Part shown: piece by piece, positions 1-10,629 of the stretch
How the letters are laid out: each line of letters opens with the position of its first letter
Numbering within the stretch: the stretch's first letter is position 1
Origin: Apostichopus japonicus
Lineage: Eukaryota > Echinodermata > Holothuroidea > Aspidochirotida > Stichopodidae
NCBI RefSeq assembly: GCF_037975245.1
Contig: NC_092574.1
Span: 27,076,713 to 27,140,712 of the forward strand
Length of the DNA stretch: 64,000 nucleotides
Direction of reading: 5' to 3'
Translations under genes and position numbers: made by a program
Notes under the pieces: model-generated
Told to the model about the DNA's origin: nothing
Databases searched by the model: none
What the model saw: the letters and a program-made list of their open reading frames with translations, nothing else

Positions 1-233
1 TTAACGACTTCCCCAATAATTATAACCAATATGGAAGGGTAATAATACGGCGAATGATTATATGACATTGGCATGCGATGTTATAATCGATGCATGCGCA
101 TATGATATGCACATTAACATGTTGAACGCGCGCGAAACGCGCGAACAATTTTGGTTAAATTTTTCGGCCAAGTCGTTACAGCCCGCAAATCAAATTGGGC
201 TCCTACGCCTATGGTCATTAGTTATTATTTTCC

Positions 234-262
234 CTATATAATCTCTCTTACACGTTAATAAA
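234..262 (+). promoter_or_regulatory. TATA-box plus AATAAA pair, LTR-like promoter remnant
   Basis: A TATATAA box at 235-241 is followed within 20 bases by AATAAA at 257-262 and then a T/G-rich stretch. This compact TATA-then-polyadenylation order is typical of the U3/R boundary of LTR retroelements. A short GC hairpin (CGCG with an AAA-containing loop, about 127-141) lies upstream. I could not define LTR ends or a target duplication. It may simply be the promoter region of the gene starting at 628. Inference, weak. Confidence 0.3.
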
Positions 263-627
263 CCGGTCGTTCTTGTTCAGAGTTCGCACTGGAGCGACAT
301 ATCACAACTCACAGAAATGGATGAAATTTTGTGGAACATATTCATCAGAGCCAAAAGAGCTTGCGCTGATATGTGTTTATGTTAGAGGGCGATATTACTA
401 AACTTATTTTACGTCGTCATAGTTACCCATGGACTACACTATAAACAATGAAAGTACATACAACAGTACTGTGTGGTTGAACGGCGAACGTACAGTTGAT
501 GATGATTTAAATTGATATCGCGCATATTATAGTTCTGAAAGAGTAGCACTAGAAGTATCAAATATATCTGGATTTCTGAATAGGAGCTTGTTACGTTGCC
601 AAATCTATCCATTAAAGTTTGAGAATA

Positions 628-716
628 ATGGCTAACAAAAGGCCTTTCGAGCAGACTGACGAGGAAAGAGACTTAGATAGACTGCAAGCCGAACTGGCAC
701 AAGAAAAGCAAATGAA
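628..716 (+). CDS. CCDC169: CCDC169 coding exon 1
   Basis: Starts with ATG in good context and encodes MANKRPFEQTDEERDLDRLQ and the following helix. It ends in phase 2 before GTAAGT. The initial residues are acidic and basic and begin the coiled coil directly, with no signal peptide, so the product is cytoplasmic or nuclear. Confidence 0.8.
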
Positions 717-3700
717 GTAAGTGATGCTTTAATAAAAAGCATATGAAGGATACTGCTACTACTAGTAGCATGGTGGGCTCATAATTGACGCACTTAAGGA
801 TTTGATCAACGATATATATCTATCAAGGAAAAATCCAAATCACTCGACTGTTGTGTTTTTCATATGTGTAGTTCCTCAGAAATGTTATGATCTCAAAATA
901 TTTAAGGTTCTGTGCTTATGCACCGTACAATTGAGCAGAATTTGACCACAAAATGTCTGCCGTGTCAAGTTCTTTCATACCCCTAAATTGACACATTCGT
1001 TGTAATGCTAACTGTAGTGTAGGCCTTAGTATACATCCATTGACTTTAGATGCTGTTTGCTATGCTCTGAGCCTCTAAGCTCAGACTGCAGTGTTATCAT
1101 ATTGAGGTAATGTTGGTTATTTTTAGGGAGTAAGATTTCCAAATGACCAAACAATGTGTAAAACTGGTGGGAGGGTGTTAAAAGCTCAAAAAATACCACA
1201 ATTTGGTCAGCAAATAGCTGAAATAGATTCAAACTCATGAAATATGTCATTCTGCTTGACTGCAAAAAGTTTAGGTGGCCTGCTGTATCATTGCTAGTAA
1301 TAATTGAAGGTGCATCAATTACGGGGGTGCGTCAATTATGAAGCCTTTACTATACTAGTAGTATACTATCATAAGTCGAGGCTAGGACTAGATGCCTAGC
1401 CTAACTTCTGCTCAGCCCACACCACAGGCCCTCAATGGGTAGTTTACCCAATATTGCAGCTTAAATTAACTGCCCTTTGCCATATTAGCATTGCCATCAA
1501 ATGGACTATTGTCTAATTTGAATTTTGATCTTTTAACTTTCTTTTTTTCAGAGAAATGCTTAACCAATCAATTCAAGACTTGCAGTTAACCATTGCTGAG
1601 TTGGAACAGAGATACAACAGTGTAATCGATGAGGGTGAGATGTAGTCAATGCATACTGTAATACCTCTGGCCTCTCCCCCACCCCCATCACCCTTTGCCC
1701 TGGTAAGATACCCTCCAACACTGGCTTCTCCCCCACCCCATCACCCTTATTCCCTAAGATCCCCTCCAACACTGGCTTCTCCCCCACCTGGCCCATCATC
1801 CTTGTGCCCTGGTTTTCCATCCAACACCATCTCCCCTTCCCCAGCCTATGTGCTGTAATGTATAGTCACAATATTTCATCATAAAATTATTAATATCATG
1901 AACCTGCAACCTTGTTAATTACCAAAGATATCTTAAAGCTAATAACTGTATGAACAGCACTTTCCACATATATGAAACTGCAGTTATACTTTACTACCCA
2001 TTAAAGGCATTGAAGACTGGCCCAAACCTAGTGCCGCGCTCTGAAAAAGTTAACTTTCCGTTGCTTGTAAATGTTGTTTTCTTCTTGTCGTTACAAAATA
2101 AAGACAGTAATGAAGCGTGATACCTTGTTATCTTTTATCTAGACCTGAGATGTCCACGCTGCTATGTACGGTGTGTTGTGGGTATTGACCGTAGCTGTAT
2201 GTTTTGACTGAACACTAGTGTCTAATTACTGACGGTAGCAACCTGTGTGTGTATTTTCTGGGATTGATGGTGGTGTCTAACACTTCTGTTACACCTCATT
2301 TGAAACTAGGTCAGATTACCGGCATGAGACGTGTTTTTGTGCGAGAGTCTTCATACCCTTCAATGTGCATGTTGCAACATATCAAATAGCCAGACAACAT
2401 TTTTGTTTCATTTTGTTTATTGTATTTTTGTTTTGTTTATTGTATATTATGTTTTCCTTTGTAATGCTATTGTCATAACACTTTACTGAGCTATAAATTA
2501 GTAAAACCAGCTGCTGTATTCAATCCAGTTTAAATCTCACTTGTGTATTCTTTGTTATGATGCAAACAGTTGAAACTCTGTATTGTTGTAATCTTTCTTC
2601 TTTAACCCTAAGACCAACAGATCATAACTATTAACAGGTGGTTAGACCTTGAGTGTAGCATAAATGTTTTGGACATGTGACATAGGCCAGAAAAAGGAAA
2701 GGAATTCTCATTAATTAGAAACATATATTTTAGGGAAATCTTTGGTTTGATGTTACAAATGGCACATTGTAGATAAGACCAAAGACAAGGTTGATGGGAG
2801 CTTCAAAAGGACTACATACAGTACTGTAGCTGAAAAGTCATTGTCTAGAAAAAACATGGTGTTCAATAAAGCTTGTAAGGGAAGATTGAAGGAATAGAAT
2901 GCGTATCATCTGTTTTAGTATGCACTATCCATACGGTACAATTATTTATTGTGAGCGTGTCAATATCTTGACAGACAGAAGATATAAATAAGAAAGAAGT
3001 CACATGATTGTTTTAAGTGGTTCCTAATTTGTGCAAGTGTTACACTTCTTCTATTGACTGATTTTTTTATTTTTTTGAATATTATATTAGAATCCAACTA
3101 CCTTACTTTCAAGCACAAGAAATCCCTTTTTTTTACTTCAGGTAATGAGTGGAAAACAAGATTCGAAAATCAGGAGGAATTAAATCAACTTTGGCAGAAG
3201 CAGGTGATCGTTCTTCAGGAACGTCTGGAGAAGTGTAAGGAGAGCGCTAAAGACAACTATGAGAACGAGATGAAGACCTATGATGAGTTGTCTGAGGTAG
3301 GTATAGGTGTAGGTATAGGTGTAGGTATAGGTATAGGAGGTATAGGGTGGCCAGATAGTTCTGCAATTCAGTGCATTGTCCTCAAATCCTGCATTACTGT
3401 ACCTCTCACAGGATACAAACATGTATGCCAGTCAGTATTAATTAGGATTTGAGGCAAAATTAAACAAGTCCACGTCAGGCGCGGCGGAACGGAAAAATTA
3501 TTGGGGGGGCTAATGTGTGGAGACTATCTAAGCGGAGCGCCACCATCGGTTGGCGCGGAGCTTACAAGAAAATTTTGGGTTTTTTTCAAACCCCCAGATG
3601 GCCGGAAACGGCACTTCCCGAGTGTTTTATGCTGCGAATACCTGACCCTAAAATATGGGTCTCAAGCCTGCAATTTCTCAGATTGCACGTAAAGTCTGTA

Positions 3701-6700
3701 AAAACATTGTAATTTGTATATTCCATGGTGTTTTAAGAGAGTAGCTATTACTCGTAGTGTACTCGCAAAGACGTTTTTGAGTGTAGTAAGGGCAGTGGCG
3801 GGGCTAGGCGTATTGTCGGGGGGGCAAGAATGGTCTGTAGGGGCGCTTTCGACACTATCTAAGCGGAGCGCCACCACAGGTTGGCGCGGAGCGTACAGAA
3901 AATTTTTGAGTAAAGATACTCCCGAGATTGCAGGAAATGACCCTTTCCGGGGCCTTGCTAATTTGCAGATAAACAGAGAATAAATAGGTGTCGTCGCCAT
4001 TTTGTCGGAAAATACACCAACAGAATATGACACATGTCAATAGGTATATGAGAGCGCAATAAAATAGTCAAAAATCGCGAATAAGTAAAAAGTAGTGAAA
4101 AGCTGAAAAGGGCGCCAGCAGTCCATTTGAGTCCGTCAGAGGGGGGGGGGGGGCATCCGCCCCTGACTGTATATATGGACGCTCGATCCGCCACTAAGTA
4201 AGGGGATGTTGGAGAACTGGCTGAAATGAGGCAAGTGATTGGCCTAAGACGAAGTTGTGTTACGCTTACCGGTACTCACACTCACTGCTTCCACTTTTCA
4301 CGGGGCGTGAAGACGCGGTTGGGGTGACAATGTGGTCTATAGCCAAGCGACGGGCCGAGGGTCCCCCAGCAATTACTAAAATGATTACACCTATAGAGTA
4401 TACGTGTGCATCGGACAGATCGACAAGTATGCATTGAAAAATGGGCAGATGTACGTTTCGGAGCCTTGGTAAATATTGGGGGGGCTAATCAAGCATTTGC
4501 CCCCTCAACTTTTTTATTGGGGGGGGCTGAGCCCCCCCAAGCCCCCCCGGTTCCGCCGCCACTGGTCCACGTAAACATTCTGAAATCCTGTGGCTATAGG
4601 TCTGCACATTATTAAAACTCTTATTGTACTGTATACAGTATGTACTGTACTGTACAAGTATGCATATAACATTTACCAAGTTCAAACTCAGTACAGTTAA
4701 TAGGATCTGTTTACTTATTGATTCTGTACTTTGCAAGTATTAACATGTAACCTGCTGGGCTTCCAACTAGCTAAGAAACATGGTTCATGACTTTTGCAGC
4801 CCATGTGATCTTGTTAGGGCTTCTGCAGGGGTCAGTTGGGGGCCTGCGAAGATATGGAGGGCCCAGCATGAGAGAATTGGGCAAATAGAGTTGTAGTCTC
4901 ATTTGCATAATATATACAAGAAAAAGGCCGAGCACATTGACTTAATTTTCCATGGGTGCAGCCTGACAAGACATTTGAAGCCCTTGGATGTGTCCTCCAT
5001 TTTGATATAATGTCAGTAAGTGGCCACCCTATGTAGTAGGTATGATCTGTTTAGTATGGTATGGTCGTAATAAGCTTACTATTTGTGTAAACAGGTGCAT
5101 TCTTATTTTAATTAGTTATGATAGTATTGAGACACTGTTGAACAGCTAAACTTATGAACATGTATCTTTGCTTATTTGATTGTGTAGCCTAAATAGCTGA
5201 AATCATCTATACTTAAATTAAAATCGGAAAAGGATACATGAATGTTGCATTTTTTTAAAACAATTAATGAACTGTTTCTACTTCCTTAACGGTGAATATA
5301 TGAATTCAATTATGACTGGATTATCTCTTCTTGCAGACCTTTTTTGTTAAAACTTGTGATTAAAACATAAAACTATCAGAGGAAATACAGAGATTTGTTA
5401 TTTTTCAAGAGAACATCACTCCAAATTTTGCATTAAGACGTTAATGGTTAAAAATCGTCACACTCCATGAAGAAGCATTTTCAAAAAGTTGTTAGGAAGT
5501 GTCCGACATAGGTACAACAAAATCCAAGCCATTTGTACGAGCAGATCCATGCATGCAGTGGCAAGGTGCAAGAAAACAAACTTCCCTGTTCTATTATGTT
5601 GAATAATCTGATTTATAAGGATGACGTGTTATTATTCATTCTTTCAGGCCAGCTTACGGAAACTTGCCAAGCAGCTGGAGAGAGAGAAAGCAAGTTTTAC
5701 CAGTCAGCTGAAGGATTATGAATGGAGACTCGATCAAGAATCAAAGGTAATGTATGAACTGAATCTTGTGGTAAAGTAATAACATTTAAAGTATGTTGGT
5801 GCATCGGAACAAAAATTAAGCCTTATCAGTTCACTGGGGTTTTGGAGAGATGTGCTAATAATATATTTAGCGGTTTGCTTAATTCCACCAATCACAAAAT
5901 GTGATGCTAATAATATACTTAGCCTGGTGTGTGCTTCATTCCACCAATCACTAGATGTGCTGGTAATAATATATTTAGGGGTGTGTGTCATCCCTTCAAT
6001 ATCCACATGTGCTACTATATATTTACGGGTGTGCTTAAGTCCACCAATCACAAAATGTGATGCCAGTAATATACTTTTTTTTCTCTCCTCAGGCTTTTCA
6101 TAAAGCAAATGAAGAAAGAAAAGGTTACATTACAGAACTAAAGCAGGTAAATTGATGTGACCGCTCTCACTGACTCAATCAGTAATGTTGAAATTTGTTG
6201 GATATAAACTCAGCAGACTTGGCCACCTGCTGATACGGAAAGGTATAGTTACTTATAATGTGTCATCAGCCTTGGGGTATGTGCAGTCAATAATTAGCAT
6301 AGTTAGTTCCTTTTCAGGCAGGGTTGTTACAGTCAATAATTAGCATAGTTAGTTCATTTTCAGGCAGGGTTGTTACAGTCAATAATTAGCATAGTTAGTT
6401 CATTTTCAGGCAGGGTTGTTACAGTCAATAATTAGCATAGTTAGTTCATTTTCAGGCAGGGTTGTGGCAGCCAATAATTAGCTAGGTTAGTTCATTTTCA
6501 GGCAGGGTTGTTGCAGTCAATAATTAGTTAAGTTAGTTCATTTTTAGGCAGGGTTGTTACAGTCAATAATTAGCATAGTTAGTTCATTTTCAGGCAAGGT
6601 TGTTACAGTGAATAATTAGTTAAGTTAGTTCATTTTTAGGCAGGGTTGTTGCAGTCAATAATTAGCATAGTTAGTTCATTTTCAGGCAAGGTTGTTGTAG

Positions 6701-8154
6701 TCAATAGTTTGCTTAGTTAATTCATTTTCAGGCAGGGCTGTTACAGTCAATAATTAGCTAGGCTAGCTCATTTTCAGACAAGGTTGTTGCACTTTCAATC
6801 ATGCTGAGATGTACAGTAAGTTGAATATTAGTGCTGTTCAATGTTGACGTGTTTATCAGTATACACTTTCATACAGAACAGTTTTGCAGGTGGTAAACAG
6901 CTTTTTCTCTAGGTTAATGGATTTGGAACAGAATAGTCTCTCAAATTACTATATTCTTCATTTTAGCTAAATTTCTAGAATTGTAGCGATATGAATTCTT
7001 CTAAGCATATTTGATTGTAAAGAAGATGATCAGTATATCTCACAGTAAGTTTACTAAATCTCTCTTTTTTGATACACAGGCTTCTCAGAAGTTAGGCCAC
7101 CTGAAGACTGGCTCTAAGGTTCAGTGGGATACCTACGGCAAAAGTCCAAGAGGATATGCTCCTCCCCAGTCACAAGCATCTAGATCGCTGGATGGAAAGT
7201 AAGTTGAAACAAAAGTAAACTTAGGTCCGAGAGGATATGCATCCACCCCCTCCCTCCCCCCCCCCCCCCCAGTCACAAGCATCTAGATCACTGGATGGAA
7301 AGTAAGTTGAAACAAAAGTAAACTTAGGTTCGAGAGGATATGCATCCACTCCCCTCCCTCCGCCCCCCCCCATAGTCACAAGCATCTAGATCACTGGATG
7401 GAAAGTTAGTTGAAACAAAAGTAGACTTAGGTCCGAGAGGATATGCATCCACCCCCCTCCATCCTCCCCCACCAATCACAAGCATCTAGAATCACTGGAT
7501 GGAAAGTAAGTTGAAACAAAAGTAAACTTAGGTTCGAGAGGATATGCATCCACCCCCCTCCCTCCGCCCCCCCCCCCCCCCATAGTCACAAGCATCTAGA
7601 TCACTGGATGGAAAGTAAGTTGAAACAAAAGTAAACTTATGAGCTAAGTGAAGAGAGAGAGAGAAAGGAAAAGCTACTTTAGTTACCTTTCAGTGTGATA
7701 TGTAATACATTGAGGTAGTTTAGGGGGAACATGGTTTTCAAATTATTTAGAGGGTTTGAAGGAAACACATGAACGGCTTAAAAGATATTTTCATTCAAGC
7801 TGAAGACCTCTCCTCCTCCATTTGGTTATTCTTCATGTACATTGTAGATGGTGGCCTAATGTATGCTTTGCTGCCCCCATCAAACTTAAAAGTTCCTCCT
7901 CGAAACAGATATAACAATGAATCAGGAAAGTCATTGATAATTATCCAATTCCAGCATGAACACAACTCAATGCTGTTCATGGCATCAAAGTGAACTTTGA
8001 GCTTACTTTCCAGGATTCCAGCCGACAAGTTTCATTCTTCTTTCTGCTTCACAGTGTACCTGATAATCATCGAGTGTTGGATCCTCGGAAGGGTCCGATC
8101 AAGAGAACAGCCGCTATGAAGAAATTGCCTAAGTTGGACTACCACTCCAGCTGA
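628..8154 (+). CDS. CCDC169: CCDC169-like coiled-coil protein (seven coding exons)
   Basis: Seven exons join in frame (628-716, 1552-1634, 3142-3296, 5648-5746, 6093-6146, 7080-7198, 8055-8154) to give 232 residues and a TGA stop. All junctions are GT/AG and phases agree (2,1,0,0,0,2). The start ATG has A at -3 and G at +4. Most of the protein is charged alpha-helix with heptad character. Diagnostic stretches match vertebrate CCDC169 as I remember it: NEWKTRFENQEELN, the block LRKLAKQLEREKASF, LKDYEWRLDQESKAF and NEERKGYITELKQ. A basic proline-containing tail (RKGPIKRTAAMKKLPKL) also matches. Length is close to the roughly 214-residue human protein. Its molecular role is not established. Nearest downstream AATAAA is at 8784-8789. 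Introns carry several minisatellites next to splice sites. Confidence 0.9.
1552..1634 (+). CDS. CCDC169: CCDC169 coding exon 2
   Basis: A long T tract and CAG precede the exon. It encodes a coiled-coil segment containing LQLTIAELEQRYN and ends in phase 1 before GTGAGA. A C-rich minisatellite starts about 30 bases into the following intron. Confidence 0.85.
1655..1835. repeat. C-rich minisatellite, about three copies of roughly 58 bp
   Basis: The phrase CTGGCTTCTCCCCCACC recurs three times with intervening CCATCACCCTT-type spacer. It lies just inside the intron after CCDC169 exon 2. Open frames on both strands here are produced by the repeat and are not genes. Confidence 0.7.
1860..3141. other. 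CCDC169 intron 2, no recognised feature
   Basis: AT-rich intron sequence. I see T-rich tracts near 2400-2460 and no coding exon, RNA gene or transposon terminus. It ends with the polypyrimidine tract and CAG in front of exon 3. Confidence 0.5.
3142..3296 (+). CDS. CCDC169: CCDC169 coding exon 3
   Basis: Encodes the best-conserved block, with NEWKTRFENQEELNQLW and KQVIVLQERLEK. The matching human segment has the same spacing of W, R, E and L residues. It enters in phase 1 and leaves in phase 0. The donor is the first unit of a GTAGGTATAG microsatellite. Confidence 0.9.
3297..3350 (+). repeat. GTAGGTATAG microsatellite beginning at a splice donor
   Basis: The intron starts GTAGGTATAG and this 10-12 bp phrase is repeated about four to five times, so several further GTAGGT donor-like sites follow the genuine one directly. 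The downstream copies come after in-frame codons, so use of a later donor would add glycine-, valine- and isoleucine-rich residues. Confidence 0.85.
3476..4564. mobile_element. Non-autonomous hAT-like transposon with 8-bp target duplication
   Basis: The ends are inverted: the left starts CAGGCGCGGCGGAACGG and the right ends CCGGTTCCGCCGCCACTG. The 8-bp GTCCACGT lies directly outside both ends (3468-3475 and 4565-4572). An 8-bp duplication and CAG-type termini are usual for hAT elements. The 1,089-bp interior has no transposase. It contains a cassette (AAGCGGAGCGCCACCA, then TTGGCGCGGAGC) twice, at about 3528 and 3860, which is also present in the element at 15862. A possible nested copy with termini near 3794 and 4195 shares the CAGTGGCGG motif. 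Confidence 0.75.
4573..5647. other. CCDC169 intron 3, right part
   Basis: AT-rich intron sequence between the hAT-like element and exon 4. No exon-like segment, RNA gene or clear repeat was seen. It ends in the tract TTCTTTCAG before exon 4. Confidence 0.5.
5648..5746 (+). CDS. CCDC169: CCDC169 coding exon 4
   Basis: A 33-codon phase 0-0 exon encoding LRKLAKQLEREKASFTSQ and DYEWRLDQESK, a heptad-rich helix that corresponds to the central coiled coil of CCDC169. Confidence 0.9.
5850..6075. repeat. About 50-bp minisatellite ahead of CCDC169 exon 5
   Basis: Four to five diverged copies share TTCCACCAATCACAAAATGT and TAATAATATATTTAG. The array stops about 15 bases before the exon 5 acceptor, so its last copy sits where the branch point would be expected. 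Confidence 0.7.
6093..6146 (+). CDS. CCDC169: CCDC169 coding exon 5
   Basis: An 18-codon phase 0-0 exon, AFHKANEERKGYITELKQ, preceded by TTCTCTCCTCAG and followed by GTAAAT. It continues the coiled coil without a break and matches the corresponding CCDC169 helix. Confidence 0.9.
6270..6790. repeat. 47-bp minisatellite, about 11 copies
   Basis: The unit includes CAGTCAATAATTAGC, then ATAGTTAGTTCATTTTCAGG and CAGGGTTGTTA. Each unit therefore carries a pyrimidine tract followed by CAG, resembling a weak 3' splice site. It lies in CCDC169 intron 5. Confidence 0.85.
7080..7198 (+). CDS. CCDC169: CCDC169 coding exon 6
   Basis: Phase 0 in, phase 2 out. It encodes the post-coil tail beginning ASQKLGHLKTGSKVQW and ending SQASRSLDGK. 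The last part of the exon and its GTAAGT donor are duplicated downstream as an array at 7199-7645. Confidence 0.85.
7143..7645 (+). repeat. Exon-derived array: five copies of exon 6 end plus donor
   Basis: The genuine exon end (from about 7143) and four downstream copies of roughly 100-110 bp share GAGAGGATATGC, a C tract, TCACAAGCATCTAGATC and ACTGGATGGAAAGTAAGTTG. In the copies the coding CCTCCCCAG has expanded into a long poly-C tract ending in CAG or CATAG. At least three copies therefore look like a 29-nt mini-exon with pyrimidine tract, AG and a consensus GTAAGT donor. The fourth lacks the AG. Confidence 0.9.
7650..8054. other. CCDC169 intron 6, right part
   Basis: Ordinary AT-rich intron sequence ending at TTCTGCTTCACAG. 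Overlapping open frames on the two strands at 7769-8028 show no protein-like composition and are read as chance. Confidence 0.5.
8055..8154 (+). CDS. CCDC169: CCDC169 coding exon 7 with stop
   Basis: Completes the split Asn codon and encodes VPDNHRVLDPRKGPIKRTAA and a short Lys-rich end before TGA at 8152-8154. A basic KRGPVKK-like tail is also the end of the vertebrate protein. Confidence 0.9.
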
Positions 8155-10250
8155 ACAATTGTGATGTAACCATGGTTGGTTTCAGTATTTACACAACTCA
8201 TAAATATATGTCTATAAATCTTTTGTGCTCTTGACTTAAGGTCTGCTGTCAAGCACCTTGATCTTTTTAGTTGATAAGGTTACATATAATATTATTGCAG
8301 AGTAGCAACAGTTTTACCTTGGGTGATTCTATGTAGGCAACTACTGCCCCTCCACCCCCACACCCTCCCCACACACAAACACCTTATCTCTCCAACAAAA
8401 AAACTGAAGATATCTTCCTGGTAGCCAGCTTGTCCCTTCCAATGGAAGGTAGTTGGGATGGGGGGGGGGAGGGGTTGGTCCTCACAATCATCTGAAAATT
8501 GTACCTTATGGTTAGGGACTGTTGAAGAAGAATGTGCCATTGCAATATTAAAGTGTTGTTGTATAGTACTCTTTTTGGTTTTCTGAAAGGGAAAATTATG
8601 GTCACTCCCTTCCCTGACCTTGAAAAATTGTCAGGGGGACCGCGGATTGCAAAGTCCGCAATGACTATACTGCGGATCGCAAAGTTAGTTATTACGGATA
8701 GATAGTGAATTAATCAGGTCACACATCCCTCATTACCTTTTCATACTGTAGTTTTGAAAAGTCATTTAGTCTGCCCTTTTCAGAATAAACCACTTTTAGC
8801 ATTGGACACATCTATAACCTTGAAGTCATGCACCACACTCCTAAGTAAGGTGATGCTATTTCAAAAACAAGTTTGTTTGTTAAGATTGGACTTGTTATTA
8901 GAAATGTTTCTGTCACATGTATTGTTTTGTGTTATGAACACCATATTTGGTAACTGGCTAGTCCTATTGTTATAAAATGTCACTGTACTCTTAAATGGCA
9001 GTATGTGTTATTTCTAAGTGCCTTATTTTCCAGATGTTATTCAGAATGTTATTATAGCATATTATATATATATACAATTATATTATATATGTACAACCCA
9101 AAACAATATGTGTTTGTTGTTAAATAGTACTCTCAAAGCTAACAGTGATTATTTCATTGAATATCATTCCTTCTTTTATATAATATTTATTTCAATCTTT
9201 ATCTGACTGATGTAACATGTGATACCACAGTGGTTTATGCCAGATAGGTACAGTAATTGGGGTTAATTTACCAAAAACAAGGTAAAACAATAAGGGCATA
9301 AAACAATGTACATTTTGATCTTCACTTTCAAGATGTGTAAGTAGCACAAATAATTGCAGAATGAGACCTTTATTTGAAGAAGTTTGTTGATGTTGCTTGT
9401 TTAGATCTTAAAACAGCTCTTTGAGGTCGTTCAGCAATTTTAACAAAAACTGAAGGAGTATTTCTCAAAGTAAGATTGTTCAAACTAAGACACCTGCCTA
9501 GATTTTTCCACCAGTTGGTGTTTAATCAGCAGGTACTTATTCAACTTAACTCAGTCATCAAAAATTAATTATCTGCATGACACAATTTTCAAATTGTTGA
9601 CTTTTAGTTCATTCTTTGTAATTAGCCTTGACTAGTCAAGCTAAATAACTTTAACGTGCTAGATTGTATTATACAAAATGAACTGGAAATGTTGCTATTG
9701 AGCAAAGACATTCCTTCAGTAGGAGTAGGCTAAAATATTGAGTAAACCCAGATGGCCTTAATGTTTATTTAATTCTGACTGGTTGGACTCTACTAGAGGA
9801 TTTTATGTGGTATAAATAAAGCACAGAAGTGAAACATCCAGTGAAGTGTACTTTTAATAAGTTTGGTATAAAGATCCAATATTCAAGCAATGAGGGTTTA
9901 ACTAGGTCATGGTAATAATGCCAAATATTTAAAACAATATCACTGGGTTTGAGTTATGTTTTGTACTGTTAAGGAATTTAATATCCATATTTAAGAGTCT
10001 GTCATTGTGCAATAAAACAAAGATCTATATTTACTTTCATTAAATTTTCATATCCTTTACAATGTATGTTTGAATTGTATGTTTGTCTAATAAACATGTC
10101 AAAGAAAACTTAATCCTCAAGTTAGTTTTCGAACTTTTTGTCATATTTTGTGCAAATCTATGAATAAATTAAGCCTCCACTAACATAGATGAGCTATCTG
10201 TCAATTAGCTTGAACTTACCATGAAACTATACAAATTAACTAATGCCTAG
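8155..10250. other. Spacer and probable CCDC169 3' UTR
   Basis: AT-rich. AATAAA at 8784-8789 is the nearest forward polyadenylation signal to the CCDC169 stop. A small inverted repeat built on GCGGATTGCAAAGT lies at about 8641-8685, and an AT-repeat at 9058-9090. No coding exon was recognised. Confidence 0.45.
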
Positions 10251-10254
10251 GTAT

Positions 10255-10625
10255 GCTGCATGTGAGGTACAAGTCAGTGATAACTGTGCTGTTTGTGAGG
10301 CACTAGTCATGTCTGTATGCTGTTTGTGAGGTAATAGTCAGGTGCAACTATGCTGTGTTTGAGGCACTATGCATTTCTAACTATGTTTTTGAGGTAATAG
10401 TCAGGTGCAACTATGCTGTGTTTGAGGCACTATGCATTTCTAACTATGATGTTTGTGAGGTAATAGTCAGGTGCAACTATGCTATGTTTGAGGCACTATG
10501 CATTTCTATGTTTGAGAGGTAATAGCCAGGTGTAACTGCTATTTGCAATGTATAGTCAGGTCAAACTTGTTTGTGAGGTACCAGTCATACCTTACTATGC
10601 TGTTTGTGAGGTACTAGTCTGGCCA
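10255..10625. repeat. Minisatellite, about six diverged copies of roughly 60 bp
   Basis: Recurring phrases are TTTGTGAGGTAATAGTCAGG, TGCAACTATGCTGTG and TTTGAGGCACTATGCATTTC. It is in the intergenic spacer between two convergent genes and so far from any exon seen here. Confidence 0.75.
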
Positions 10626-10629
10626 AACT

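Noticed and set aside
6270-6790. Regular repeats considered as a CRISPR array
   Set aside because: No spacers; the units are contiguous diverged tandem copies in a eukaryotic intron.
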